This document shows positions 28,652 through 37,522 of a stretch of DNA of 64,000 nucleotides, piece after piece; position 1 is the first letter of the stretch; every line of letters begins with the position of its first letter. The notes under the pieces were generated by a model. That model was not told the DNA's origin and did no database searches. It saw only the letters and a list, made by a program, of their open reading frames with translations. Location of the stretch: NCBI RefSeq assembly GCF_019039255.1, contig NZ_CP077062.1, positions 1,488,001 through 1,552,000 of the forward strand, in the 5' to 3' direction. This stretch comes from Nocardioides panacis (lineage in GTDB: Bacteria; Actinomycetota; Actinomycetes; Propionibacteriales; Nocardioidaceae). A program made the translations under genes and the position numbers.

Positions 28652-29755
28652 GCTTCGATGTCGATTCGGTCTCCGACGAGCACCGCGTGCGCCACCGTCA
28701 CGGAAGCAGGAAGCCCGGAAGGAATCCGCCCGGCGAGATCCCGCTCGAGTGTGGCGCGCAGCCGCCACCACGCAGCCACCTCGCGCGGCAGCGCGTGCCA
28801 GCCACCTGCCTGGCCGGTCAGGTGCTCGAGCAGCTGGGCGTACACGTCGAGTCGGTGTGCGTCCGTGTAGTCCGGATGCACGAGGACGTTGACGAGCCCG
28901 CGATGCTTCACGAGCCAATCAGCCTTGGAGATCCAGATGTCCGACGTCCGCTGCTCGAGGATCTCGAAGAGCGTGTGGTCCTGCAGGAGCGTGATCGGTA
29001 GCTCGACCAGGTCGTGCAGGAAGAAGGGCAGGATCGAGCAGCAGCCGCCGGGTTGCGGCTCGAACGGGTCCGTGTCGGGGAACGAGCTGTCATAGAGACA
29101 GCCGAGCTCGTGCATCCACTCGGCCTTGCGGTGGGTGGCGGGCGAGCGAAAGCCCACCACCTCCCACTCGCGCATGTAACGGTGGATGCCGGGCAGCTGC
29201 GACTCGAAGCTGGCCCGGTCGCGGAAGAGAGTCCCCCCTGTGCGTGAGACCGTGCAGTCCGACCTCACCTCCCGCGGCGCGGATCAGCTCGAAGGTCCCC
29301 AGCGGGATCTCGTAGTCCTCCGCAACGAAGTACCACGCGGAGACGAGCCCGTGCCGGCGCTCGACCTCGAGGACCCGTGCGACGTTCGAGAGGCCGACGG
29401 GGCCCTCGACGTCGTGGGTGAGTACGAAGCCGAACCGCTTCGAGTCGGGCCAGAAGTTGAGGAACGGGATGCGGTCGGCTCCACGCCGCTCCATCTCCGC
29501 GCGAAAGAGCTCCTCTTGGAGGCGCACCAACGAGTCCTCGACCGGCCACGCGGGAAACCCGCGCGTCGACCGTCGTCGCCCGTGACGACGGCGGACAGCG
29601 AGTTGCACGCGACGCGGGATGAACGGCTTGAGTGCGTAGTAGGCGTCGAGCCACCGCGAACGCGGCTTCGTCACGTCGTGTGCGCCGTCGAGAAATCCTG
29701 TTGCGTCGAAGAGCGGCTCGGCTTCGTGCGGCCCCTCCGCCGCCGCAGCGGTCAC
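28648..29755 (-). pseudogene. Polysaccharide deacetylase-like protein; frameshifted at a C6 run
   Basis: The GTG at 29755 overlaps the stop of the FAD gene (GTGA). The N-terminal part reads RFGFVLTHDVEGPVGLSNVA (the HD pair resembles deacetylase metal/catalytic residues) and GEVGLHGLTHRG. The frame breaks at 29233-29238. With five bases in the run it continues GTLFRDRASFESQLPGIHRY and WEVVGFRSPATHRKAEWMHE to the stop at 28648, about 368 residues. The H-x3-H-like GLHGLTH and RSP motifs fit the NodB superfamily, in the long cytosolic form seen beside ATP-grasp genes in glycan loci. There is no signal peptide, so it would act on a precursor inside the cell. Confidence 0.74.
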
Positions 29756-30961
29756 AGCTCCTCGCCAACGGGCGCAAGACCCGGAGCAGCAGGCGCCCGT
29801 GACCCAGCGACCTGTTGGGCGAGGGACGCGGCGCCGAACCAGCTGCCGCACACGAACCGCATGACAGGGCCGAAGCTCCAGGCTGCCGGGGCCCCCACGA
29901 AGTGGAGGCCGTGAACGCTGGACTCCATCCCGCTCCGCAGGACCGGATACCCGTTGACCTGCACGACACGACGGGTCAACGACTCCGGCAAGAAGCCGTA
30001 CTTCGACACGTCCACCCGGTAGCCGGTGCCGAACATGACGTGGTCGACCACCCGGCTCGTCCCACGGTTGAAGCGGACGTCCACGCGGTCGCCGTGGGCG
30101 TGCGCTGCCACGACCGTCCGATCCACGTGGATGGGCACGTCCGTGAGGCGCGGTCGCAGCCAGTCCGCACCAGCGGGACGGATCGCACGGTAGGCCATGC
30201 GGTCCTGGACGGGGCGGGGGAGGCGACGGAACAGGTTCGGCACCGAGACGATGCGCGAGATTCCCATAGGACCCACGTCTGTGGGGGCGTACGCCAAGGG
30301 CTCGAACCTGCCGAGCTTCTGGTGGTACTTCGCGCCGTGCAGCCAGTTGATCCTGGGCGCGCGTGCGAAGACCTCGACGGACGCGCCGGCCTCACGCATC
30401 AGGGCGGCACACTCCAAAGCGCTCTGGCCCCCGCCGACCACCAGGACCTGCTTGCCCGAGAAGCGGCTGAAGTCTCGGTGGTCTGCAGTGTGCGAAAGGA
30501 GCTCAGGGGGGCAGCGAAGCGACCACCTCGGGCCGGTTGACGAAGGGCGCAATGCCGGCCGCCACGACCACCTTGTGGGCAGCGACGCGGTCGCCGTCCG
30601 CCAGCGCGACGACGAACCCTCGCGGCTCCTGCTCGACGCTCACGACACGGCGTCGGTCGACGTCCGGTGCTACCGTCGCGTGCACCCACATGCCGTAGTC
30701 GATGAAGCTGTCCAGCGGGACGGGACGCTGTACGTCGGTGCCGGTGGACTCGCAGTAGCTCGTCAGGGACAGAGGTCCCACGTGTTCCGCGATGCTCGTG
30801 GCCGTCCAGTTGGACCGGAGCAGCATCCCTGTGGGCATCGTTCGCCAGAAGCCCATCGGCTCACCGAACGTCAGGACCTCTGCGCCTGCTCGCTTGAGGT
30901 GAGCGGTGGCCGCGAGCCCGTGCGGTCCGGCACCGATGACGACGACCTGTGTGTGGTCCAT
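29752..30961 (-). pseudogene. FAD/NAD(P)-dependent oxidoreductase; frameshifted at a G6 run
   Basis: It begins MDHTQVVVIGAGPHGLAATA (FAD-binding GxGxxG) and continues with LLRSNWTATSIAEH. The printed frame stops at ASLPP because of six bases at 30506-30511. With five it reads ASLPPELLSHTADHRDFSRF, followed by the second dinucleotide motif KQVLVVGGGQSALECAALM. It ends with FVGAPAAWSFGPVMRFV near the C-terminus, about 402 residues. The two-motif layout is that of flavin monooxygenase/SidA-type oxidoreductases. As first gene of the minus-strand operon it may oxidise an amine or sugar before the ligation steps; that is inference. Its stop overlaps the next gene's GTG. Confidence 0.76.
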
Positions 30962-31401
30962 CCGGGATTTCCAATGTTCGTCAGGGGGTTACACAGGCCA
31001 AGTTTGCTTGCGGTTCTGCGATCGGTCACGGATGCGCAGGCAATGCGCACGGAATTGGCGACAGTGGGTGGGCGGAGGTGAGCCGAACGAGCCATATAGC
31101 CCTCAGACAGAGGTGGTCCGGTCGAGACCCGCGGTCCGGCTTCCCGGACAGCCCGCGGAACTCCCTAACATCCACAAGATCCGAGATCTAGTCCGGCGCA
31201 CCGGCGCGAGCGCGGGCGGTCAACCACGTGCCAAGCCCGGGTTACTTCCGGTCGGAATCTGCGGAGAGCCTGAGCATGGTGTTCGGCGCATCACCTCGAG
31301 GAATTGCGTGCCGAACAATTGACCACGACACGACTCGCGAGGAAACTCCGTTCTCGGAGGCGGCGCTTTTCGGCGCTTTCCGACCGGACTCCCCGGTGGT
31401 T
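30962..31401. other. Non-coding right end of the island
   Basis: About 440 bases with no credible gene on either strand and mixed composition. It should contain the promoter for the minus-strand FAD-to-dehydrogenase operon and the right end of the island. I could not assign a promoter with confidence. Confidence 0.5.
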
Positions 31402-32730
31402 TCAGGCGCCGCTGGCGTCGAAGAACCGAGCAGTGGACGGCGACCAGATCTCGGTCAGCTGAGCCTGCGCCTGGAACCACTCGTCGCGTCGGCACCGCCG
31501 CCGGTCCAGCCGCCCGTCGATGACGGTGAGCGCCTCGGGGTAGCGGCCGGCCTTCACCAGCGCGCATATCCGGGTCTCCTCGACGACCTCGCGCTGGGCG
31601 TCGCTGCCGCCCACCCGGCCCAGCTGCGGCGCCAGCGCGGCGATCGCGTCGGCGGCGCCCGACGGGTCGCCGAGCACCAGGCGGCGCAGCGCCCGGGCCA
31701 GCGGGGCGGTGACCTCGACGTGGGTGGGGTCGGTGCGAGCCGCGCAGGACCGCGCGAGCGTCGCCAGTCCCTCGGCGTCCTCGGCGGCGCACAGCACGAC
31801 CGCGGCGTGCATCGCCATGAACGGCGACTGGGGCGAGGCGAGCAGCGCGGAGTCGACGACCGCGAGCACCTCCTCGATCCTCGGCACCGCGGTGCTGCCC
31901 GGCGTCAGGGCCCAGCGCCACAGCAGCGAGCCGCTGTCCACGAGGTTGCGGCACCCCAGGCCGGGCTGCGGCCGGAGCTGTGCGTCGTACCGCAGGCGGA
32001 CGGCGTCCAGGTCGCCCATCGACAGCTCGTGCATGGCCGCGTGCCAGGAGAAGTGGCACAGGCTGTCGGCCTGCGCACCAGCGCCGGTGATCCAGCCGTC
32101 CATCCAGGCCAGGCCGCCGGTGTGGTCGCCGGTCTCGTAATGCGCGTGCGCCCGGGCGTGCGCCGAGTGGCCGGCGCCGGGCTCGACGTCGAGCGAGAGG
32201 CAGGACAGCTCCATGGCCTCGTCGAAGCGGCCCTGCTCCTGCCGCATGAACGCGAGCAGGCCGGTGAACCACCAGTCGTCGCCGTAGGCGGGGGCGCACC
32301 GCTCGACGATCTCCCAGGCGTCCCGGGGAACGGTCGTGACCCCGGCGAAGGCGATCGTCGGGACCGCGACCGAGAGCAGCAGGGCGTCGGTGGGGTGCCG
32401 GCGCAGGTGCCGGACCAGCGGCCCGGAGTCGCCGCCGACGTGCCGGGCGACCGCCTCGACGTGGCTGCGCTCACGCTCCGTGCTGCGGCGGGCGTGCAGC
32501 CGGGCGTCCCGCAACCGGGCCTCGATGTCGACGGGGGCGCAGAGCTCGTGGCCGAGCAGGGCCAGGGCCGCGTGGCCGAGCGCGAAGGTCGGGTCCAGGG
32601 CGACGGCGGCCGCGACCGCGTGCAGCGCGCCCTCCTCGAGCCGGAGCAGGTTGCCCACGCCTCGGTTGTAGGCCGCAACCGCTTCCACCCCGCCGGTGAG
32701 CGGAAGGCCGTACCGGTCCACACATCCCAT
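31402..32730 (-). CDS. Tetratricopeptide repeat protein 38 (TTC38)-like protein
   Basis: A 442-residue all-helical protein built from TPR-like pairs: DPTFALGHAALALLGHE, DDWWFTGLLAFMRQEQGRFD, HSAHARAHAHYETGDHTGGL and CHFSWHAAMHELSMGD. The conserved His-rich H-x-x-W-H pattern is characteristic of the TTC38 family. The family is widespread but its biochemical role is unknown. The last 19 residues (QLTEIWSPSTARFFDASGA) are encoded by the complement of the right-hand repeat. At the other repeat copy the complement would encode QLTEIWSPSTETFFSASAD with the stop at the same distance. Its natural partner downstream was therefore probably the Rieske gene. Confidence 0.75.
   Translation of the reverse strand: MGCVDRYGLPLTGGVEAVAAYNRGVGNLLRLEEGALHAVAAAVALDPTFALGHAALALLGHELCAPVDIEARLRDARLHARRSTERERSHVEAVARHVGGDSGPLVRHLRRHPTDALLLSVAVPTIAFAGVTTVPRDAWEIVERCAPAYGDDWWFTGLLAFMRQEQGRFDEAMELSCLSLDVEPGAGHSAHARAHAHYETGDHTGGLAWMDGWITGAGAQADSLCHFSWHAAMHELSMGDLDAVRLRYDAQLRPQPGLGCRNLVDSGSLLWRWALTPGSTAVPRIEEVLAVVDSALLASPQSPFMAMHAAVVLCAAEDAEGLATLARSCAARTDPTHVEVTAPLARALRRLVLGDPSGAADAIAALAPQLGRVGGSDAQREVVEETRICALVKAGRYPEALTVIDGRLDRRRCRRDEWFQAQAQLTEIWSPSTARFFDASGA
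31439..31465 (+). repeat. 27-bp direct repeat, right copy (candidate attR)
   Basis: Identical to 10615-10641 and in the same orientation. In the Rieske reading frame the sequence leading into it encodes QAPLASKNRAVDGDQISVS followed by a stop, a diverged version of the Rieske C-terminus (QSALAEKKVSVEGDQISVS). So the right end carries a second Rieske tail. Matches over the 37 bases to its left are 26 of 37. Confidence 0.85.
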
Positions 32731-33245
32731 GTAAGAACACTAAACAACTAGGGTTAGAACTCCAAGCCCGCCACTCCGCGGGATCGTCTCGCTTTCTGAG
32801 ACGCCGAGGCGGGCGACGCGCAAAATTTTTCGGTGTTTCCCGTTTGTTACCACCGCGGTCGTCGCCTGGTCGCCCTGCGTTTTCACGCCTGAAGGTCGGA
32901 TGATTCGTGTAGATCCTCCGACCCGCGCGGTTGCGGCGGTCCGGACCGGTTCGACCCGCTCGGCGGCATTCCGGGGACCGTGCGCCCTGTCGGCTAGCCA
33001 GTTTTGACTATGGCGGGGGCTCGCGGCCGATCCCAAGGATGGTTGCTCAGCACCGGGATCCGTCCCGGTGACAAGCAAAGCGGCCCGGGGAGCAGACGCC
33101 GTTTTTGGGGGAGGCCCGGGGGGGGCATCCATCAGAGTCAGCGCCGGGTACGTGCGGGAACTCGACTCCACGCACGCACCCGGCCACGTCGTTCCAACTC
33201 CTCCACGGTGAGTCCCTGCGGTCGCGCTCTTCCCGGAGGCGTTAC
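32731..33245. other. Intergenic region with structured leader upstream of the second glycan operon
   Basis: About 515 bases without a gene. The part next to the TPR gene is AT-rich (AACACTAAACAACTAGGGTT) and probably holds its promoter. At 33051-33070 there is a perfect 8-bp hairpin, CACCGGGA-TCCG-TCCCGGTG, followed by ACAAGCAAAGCGGCCCGGGG and a short T-run at 33101-33105. This could be a structured leader or attenuator for the glycan operon beginning at 33246. CCCGGAGGCGTTAC is the ribosome site for that gene. Confidence 0.45.
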
Positions 33246-34136
33246 ATGGAGACACAGCGGCAAGATGTGGAACCCGCGGACATCATCATTCCCCAAGACC
33301 TCCTGCCTGCGCAGCCCAACGGTCACAGGGTGGTCCCCGGGGTCAACGGCGGGGAACGGGCCACGACCGGCGCCACGGCGCCCTCGCCGCTGCACCCCGT
33401 CCCCTCGGACCAGCGGGTCGGGCTGCGCGTCAGCGTGGTGATCCCGACCCTCAACGAGGTCGGCAACATCGCGGCGGTGCTGGAGCAGATGCGCCGGTTC
33501 GACGACATCATCATCGTCGACGGGTTCTCCCAGGACGGCACCGTCGAGAAGGCCCGCTCGGTGCGACCGGACGTCCGGGTCGTCGAACGGCCGCCCCGCG
33601 GGAAGGGCGACGCCCTGCGGGCCGGCTTCGAGGCGGCGACCGGCGACGTCATCGTGATGATGGACGCCGACGGGAGCATGGACCCCGGAGAGGCCGACGT
33701 CTTCGTCGCGATGCTCAACGTGGGCTTCGACCTGGTGAAGGGCTCCCGGCTCGCCTGCGGCGGTGGGTCCCACGACCTGACCACCGTGCGCTGGCTGGGC
33801 AACCGGGCGCTGTGCGGGCTGGCCAACGCGTTGTTCCACACGCAGTGGACCGACCTCTGCTACGGGTACGTCGCCTTCCGGCGTTCGGCCCTGCCGCGGC
33901 TCGCGCTGACCGCGAACGGGTTCGAGATCGAGTCCCAGATCCTCAGCCACGCCGCACTGGCCGGCCTGCGGATCGCGGAGATCCCGAGCGTGGAGTTCCC
34001 GCGGATCACCGGTGACTCGCACCTCAACGCCCGCAAGGACGGCACCCGCGTCCTGAAGGAGATCCTCACCGCGCGCTTCTCGCCCCGGGCCCGGCGCTCC
34101 GCCGTCGCCCTCCGACCGATGATCCCCGTCGAGTAG
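33246..34136 (+). CDS. Glycosyltransferase family 2 (polyprenyl-phosphate-sugar synthase type)
   Basis: A 296-residue GT-A enzyme. After a 60-residue unstructured N-terminus the catalytic domain begins RVSVVIPTLNEVGNIAAVLE. IIVDGFSQDGT, PPRGKGDALRAGFEAATGDV and the DxD-like VMMDADGSMDPGE follow. This is the dolichol-phosphate-mannose-synthase-like subgroup, which commonly makes polyprenyl-phospho-sugars used by membrane glycosyltransferases. A membrane GT-like protein is encoded later in the same operon (40723), consistent with that role. GGAGG lies 5 bases before the ATG. First gene of the operon. Confidence 0.85.
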   Translation: METQRQDVEPADIIIPQDLLPAQPNGHRVVPGVNGGERATTGATAPSPLHPVPSDQRVGLRVSVVIPTLNEVGNIAAVLEQMRRFDDIIIVDGFSQDGTVEKARSVRPDVRVVERPPRGKGDALRAGFEAATGDVIVMMDADGSMDPGEADVFVAMLNVGFDLVKGSRLACGGGSHDLTTVRWLGNRALCGLANALFHTQWTDLCYGYVAFRRSALPRLALTANGFEIESQILSHAALAGLRIAEIPSVEFPRITGDSHLNARKDGTRVLKEILTARFSPRARRSAVALRPMIPVE

Positions 34137-34150
34137 GCGGGAACTGGGGG

Positions 34151-36598
34151 ATGTTCGACATGCATCGCACACACGTCCTGCGACGCGGCATCGCCGCGCT
34201 GACCACGCTGCTGCTGGCCGCGAGCGGCATCAGCCTGGTGGCTACGAAGGCCTCGGCCGCCGTCGACGTCGGCTACGTCGGTCCGTCGTACGCCGGAACC
34301 ACCCAGCAACCGAACGCGCCGACGGCGGAGAAGCCGCAGAGCAAGCTGTGGTATGCCCAGGACAAGTGGTGGGGGGCGATGTGGGACACCGCGTCCAACG
34401 ACTACGTCGTGTGGGGCTACGACTGGACCAAGCACGAGTGGGCCAAGACCCCCACGGTGCTCGAGACCCGCACCCGGGTGGACATGGACGTCCTGTGGGA
34501 CGGAACCCACCTGTATGTCGTGTCCACCCCCAAGACCAGCGGACCGAATCCCCCGGCCGACACCACCACGCTGTTGCGGCGATTCTCCTTCGACGCGGTC
34601 AAAGGGTCATGGATCTCCGACGGGACACCGGTCCAGCTCGCCTCCGGCCTGAGCTACTCGCCGGTGATCGACAAGGACAGCACGGGCACGCTCTGGGTGA
34701 CCTACACGACCGGCGTCCCGGGCGTCGACCCGGTGCACGACCCGACCGCCGACACGACGCGCGCCGCCAGGGTGATGATCACGCACTCGCAGCCCACCGA
34801 CGACCGGGCCTGGGTGGCGCCCTACCAGCTGCCGACCCCCGACGACTCCTCGACCGTCACCTTCGACCCAGCCAAGGACCCCGGAGGGCAGCCGTCGAGC
34901 GACATCGCCGCAGTCGTCTCCTTCGACGGCAACAAGGTGGGTGTGCTGTGGAGCAACCAGCGCACGCAGAAGGTGCACTGGGCGACCCACGTCGACGGCG
35001 ACCCCGACCAGACCTGGGCCACGAGCGTGGCGTACGACAATCCTCAGGGGTCCGACGACCACCTCAACATCAAGTCGGTCGCCGGCGGCAACGCCGGCCG
35101 CGTCTTCGCGGTCGCGAAGACCTCCCACACGGGGGCGACCGATCCGCTGATCAACCTGCTCTACCTCGACCTCCAGGGCAACTGGAGCGCTCGGCCGTTC
35201 GCCACCGTCGCCGACAACGTCACCCGGGCCAGCGTGGTCATCGACTCGGACCACCACGACCTGTACGTCTTCGCGGCCGGTCCCTGCTGCGCCGGCGGCA
35301 CGATCTACTACAAGAAGACCCCACTGGCCAACCCGACGTTCGGATCCGGCCCAGGCACCCCGTTCATCTTCAGCAACGCGAACCCCGAAGCGAACAACGT
35401 CACGACGACCAAGCAGACGGTCACCTCAGCCTCGGGCCTGCTGGCCCTGGCAGGTGACGACCAGACCCGCACCTACCTCTACAACCAGCTCGAGCTCGGC
35501 ACGGGCACGACGATCTCCACCAAACCCGCGGCCTCGGTGGCGACGGGGGACGCCACGTTCGAGTTCACGGCCACCGAGCCGGGTGCCACGTTCCTGTGCT
35601 CGCTCGACGGCGCGGTCCCAGCGGCTTGCACCTCTCCTCAGAGCTACACCGGGCTCACGAACGGCAACCACACGTTCTCCGTGCGGGGCGTCGGGGCGGC
35701 CGGGGCGCAGGACGGGACCCCCGTGACGTACACCTGGAACGTCGCCGTGCCGGCCGGTGACACGGTCGCGCCGAGCACGGGGATCTCGCTGCGGCCGAAG
35801 GCCGTGAGCACGGCGCGCGAGGCGGCGTTCACGCTGGTCTCCGACGAGGCCGGCTCGACCTTCCGGTGCTCGCTCGACGGCAAGCCCGCCGTGGTCTGCA
35901 CGTCGCCGGTGGTCTACCGCGGCCTCGCGGACGGCGACCACACGTTCGCGGCGGCCGCCGTGGACGCGGCCGGCAACGCCGACGCCACGCCGGACGTGTA
36001 CTCCTGGAAGATCACCCCGTGGTTCTTCGACGGCTTCTCGTCGAAGAACTTCACGCACGGCGGCTGGCTGGCGCGGCACTCCCGCACCGGCAGCACCGCC
36101 GTCGTCAAGAACGCGGTGTACCCCGGTGACACCGGCGCCCGGATCCGCAGCGTGGCCCGCCGCGGCTCCACGGCATCGATCACCAAGCGGCTCCCGGCCG
36201 CGAGCAGCACCCTGGGCTTCTCCTGGGTGGGCCGCGTCGGCCGCCCGGGACTGCGCGGCCAGACCGTCGACGTGGCCAGCCTGCGCAACGCCGCCGGGAA
36301 GGTGGTGCTCAGCGTGGAGCGCGTCTCCTCGAACGGCAAGCTGCGGGTCCGGCTCCCGGGCGGCGTCACCCCGGCGGTGAAGGGGCCGGCGGTGGCCCAG
36401 CGTGCCCGGTTCATGCTGGACGTGACCGTCAACCCACGGGGCAAGGACGCCTGGGCGTTGTCGGTGGACGGTCGCACCGTGCTGAAGCGGAGCGCGTCGA
36501 ACCTCGGCAGCTCCGGACTGCGCAGCCTGCGGTTCGGCAGCGTCGCCGGGGGCCGGAGCCTCGACTACCGCGTCGACAGCGTGAAGGTGTGGCAATGA
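34151..36598 (+). CDS. Large secreted protein with propeller-like domain, two Ig-like repeats and a C-terminal sandwich-like domain
   Basis: 815 residues with a signal peptide (1-36, cleavage near ASA-A). Residues about 60-450 form a repeated beta domain with KLWYAQDKWWGAMWD (WWGAMWD at 73-79), VLWDGTHLYVVS, LWVTYTTG, VGVLWSNQRTQKVHWATH and LYVFAAGPCC (C379-C380). The same pattern occurs in the protein at 42546. Two Ig-like repeats follow (TFLCSLDGAVPAACTSP; TFRCSLDGKPAVVCTSP), then a roughly 180-residue domain like a carbohydrate-binding sandwich. I do not recognise a named family for the first domain. It may bind or process the exported glycan. It starts 14 bases after the GT2 stop and its own stop overlaps the next ATG. 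Confidence 0.72.
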   Translation: MFDMHRTHVLRRGIAALTTLLLAASGISLVATKASAAVDVGYVGPSYAGTTQQPNAPTAEKPQSKLWYAQDKWWGAMWDTASNDYVVWGYDWTKHEWAKTPTVLETRTRVDMDVLWDGTHLYVVSTPKTSGPNPPADTTTLLRRFSFDAVKGSWISDGTPVQLASGLSYSPVIDKDSTGTLWVTYTTGVPGVDPVHDPTADTTRAARVMITHSQPTDDRAWVAPYQLPTPDDSSTVTFDPAKDPGGQPSSDIAAVVSFDGNKVGVLWSNQRTQKVHWATHVDGDPDQTWATSVAYDNPQGSDDHLNIKSVAGGNAGRVFAVAKTSHTGATDPLINLLYLDLQGNWSARPFATVADNVTRASVVIDSDHHDLYVFAAGPCCAGGTIYYKKTPLANPTFGSGPGTPFIFSNANPEANNVTTTKQTVTSASGLLALAGDDQTRTYLYNQLELGTGTTISTKPAASVATGDATFEFTATEPGATFLCSLDGAVPAACTSPQSYTGLTNGNHTFSVRGVGAAGAQDGTPVTYTWNVAVPAGDTVAPSTGISLRPKAVSTAREAAFTLVSDEAGSTFRCSLDGKPAVVCTSPVVYRGLADGDHTFAAAAVDAAGNADATPDVYSWKITPWFFDGFSSKNFTHGGWLARHSRTGSTAVVKNAVYPGDTGARIRSVARRGSTASITKRLPAASSTLGFSWVGRVGRPGLRGQTVDVASLRNAAGKVVLSVERVSSNGKLRVRLPGGVTPAVKGPAVAQRARFMLDVTVNPRGKDAWALSVDGRTVLKRSASNLGSSGLRSLRFGSVAGGRSLDYRVDSVKVWQ

Positions 36599-37522
36599 GC
36601 CGGATCTCCACCAGCGTGGTGGTCTGCGCATGGACCGTGGACCGCTGGTCCCAGATGGTCGCCGCGCTGGCGTCCGCGCTGGACCAGCGGCCCGGGCCGG
36701 ACCAGGTGGTCCTGGTGGTCGACCACAGCGACGAGCTGCTGTCCCGGTCGGCCGCCTCGCTGGACCCGCGGGTCCAGGTGATAGCCAGCACGGGGTCCCG
36801 GGGGCTGTCCGGTGCCAGGAACACCGGCGTCGCCGCCGCCACCGGGGAGGTGGTGCTGTTCCTCGACGACGACGCCGAGGCGCACCCCGGTTGGCTGGCC
36901 GGCCACGTCCGGCACTACGAGGACCCCTCGGTCCTCGGCGTCGGAGGGCTGGTCGTCCCCGCGTGGGCCGACCGGCGCCCGACCTGGTTCCCGCCGGAGT
37001 TCGGCTGGGTGGTCGGCTGCTCGTACGTCGGCCAGCCCACCGCCACCGCCGAGATCCGCAACCCGATCGGGGCGAACATGTCCTTCCGCCGGGACGCGGT
37101 GCGGACCGTCGGCGGCTTCTCGGAGTCGATGGGCCGGATCGGGGCCGGTGGGCAGGGCTGCGAGGAGACCGAGATCAGCCTCCGGCTGGCCCGGGCCTTC
37201 CCGCAGGGCCGGATCCTCTTCGAGCCTGCCGCCGGCGCGCACCACCACGTCGCCGCGGAGCGCGGCACCTGGACCTACTTCCGCCGGCGCTGCTTCGCCG
37301 AAGGGCGCAGCAAGGCCACCATGCGCCGGCTGGAGGGCTCGCGGGCCGCGCTGGGCGCGGAGCGCGACTACGTGCGCAGGACCCTGCCGCGCGGGCTGCG
37401 CACCCACCCCGCACGGGCCTTCGCGGTCGCCGCGGGTCTCGCCCTCACGAGTGCCGGGTTCGTCGTGGAGACGAGCCGCCGGCACCCCACGAGTCTCGAT
37501 CACGAACAGGGGACATCCATGA
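36595..37522 (+). CDS. Glycosyltransferase family 2; C-terminal end uncertain
   Basis: About 300 residues. The GT-A fold begins STSVVVCAWTVDRWSQMVAA and has RGLSGARNTGVAAATGEVVL, FLDDDAEAHPGW (metal-binding acids), GANMSFRRDAV and GCEETEISLR. It matches actinobacterial GT2 proteins of about 300 residues. The printed frame has no stop and runs into the next gene. If one C is removed from CACCCCACG near 37485-37490, the protein ends RHPRVSITNRGHP with a TGA at 37520-37522, overlapping the next ATG (ATGA) as elsewhere in this operon. So an indel is likely, but a true fusion is not excluded. Confidence 0.75.

Larger units (their letters stand above)
10642..31438. mobile_element. Putative 20.8-kb polysaccharide genomic island between direct repeats
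   Basis: Everything between the two 27-bp repeats is polysaccharide biosynthesis or has no gene. By eye the genes here use more A/T in third positions than uvrA or gap. The interior contains AT-rich stretches such as 22295-22325, rare elsewhere in the window. Left and right ends are non-coding (about 670 and 440 bp). No integrase, excisionase, transposase or tRNA gene is visible, so mobility would need a recombinase in trans or homologous recombination. The boundary call rests on the repeats. 'Island' is inference from repeats, composition and content. Confidence 0.6.

Noticed and set aside
10642-31438. An insertion sequence, prophage or conjugative element inside the island
   Set aside because: No transposase, integrase, phage or conjugation gene and no terminal inverted repeats were seen.
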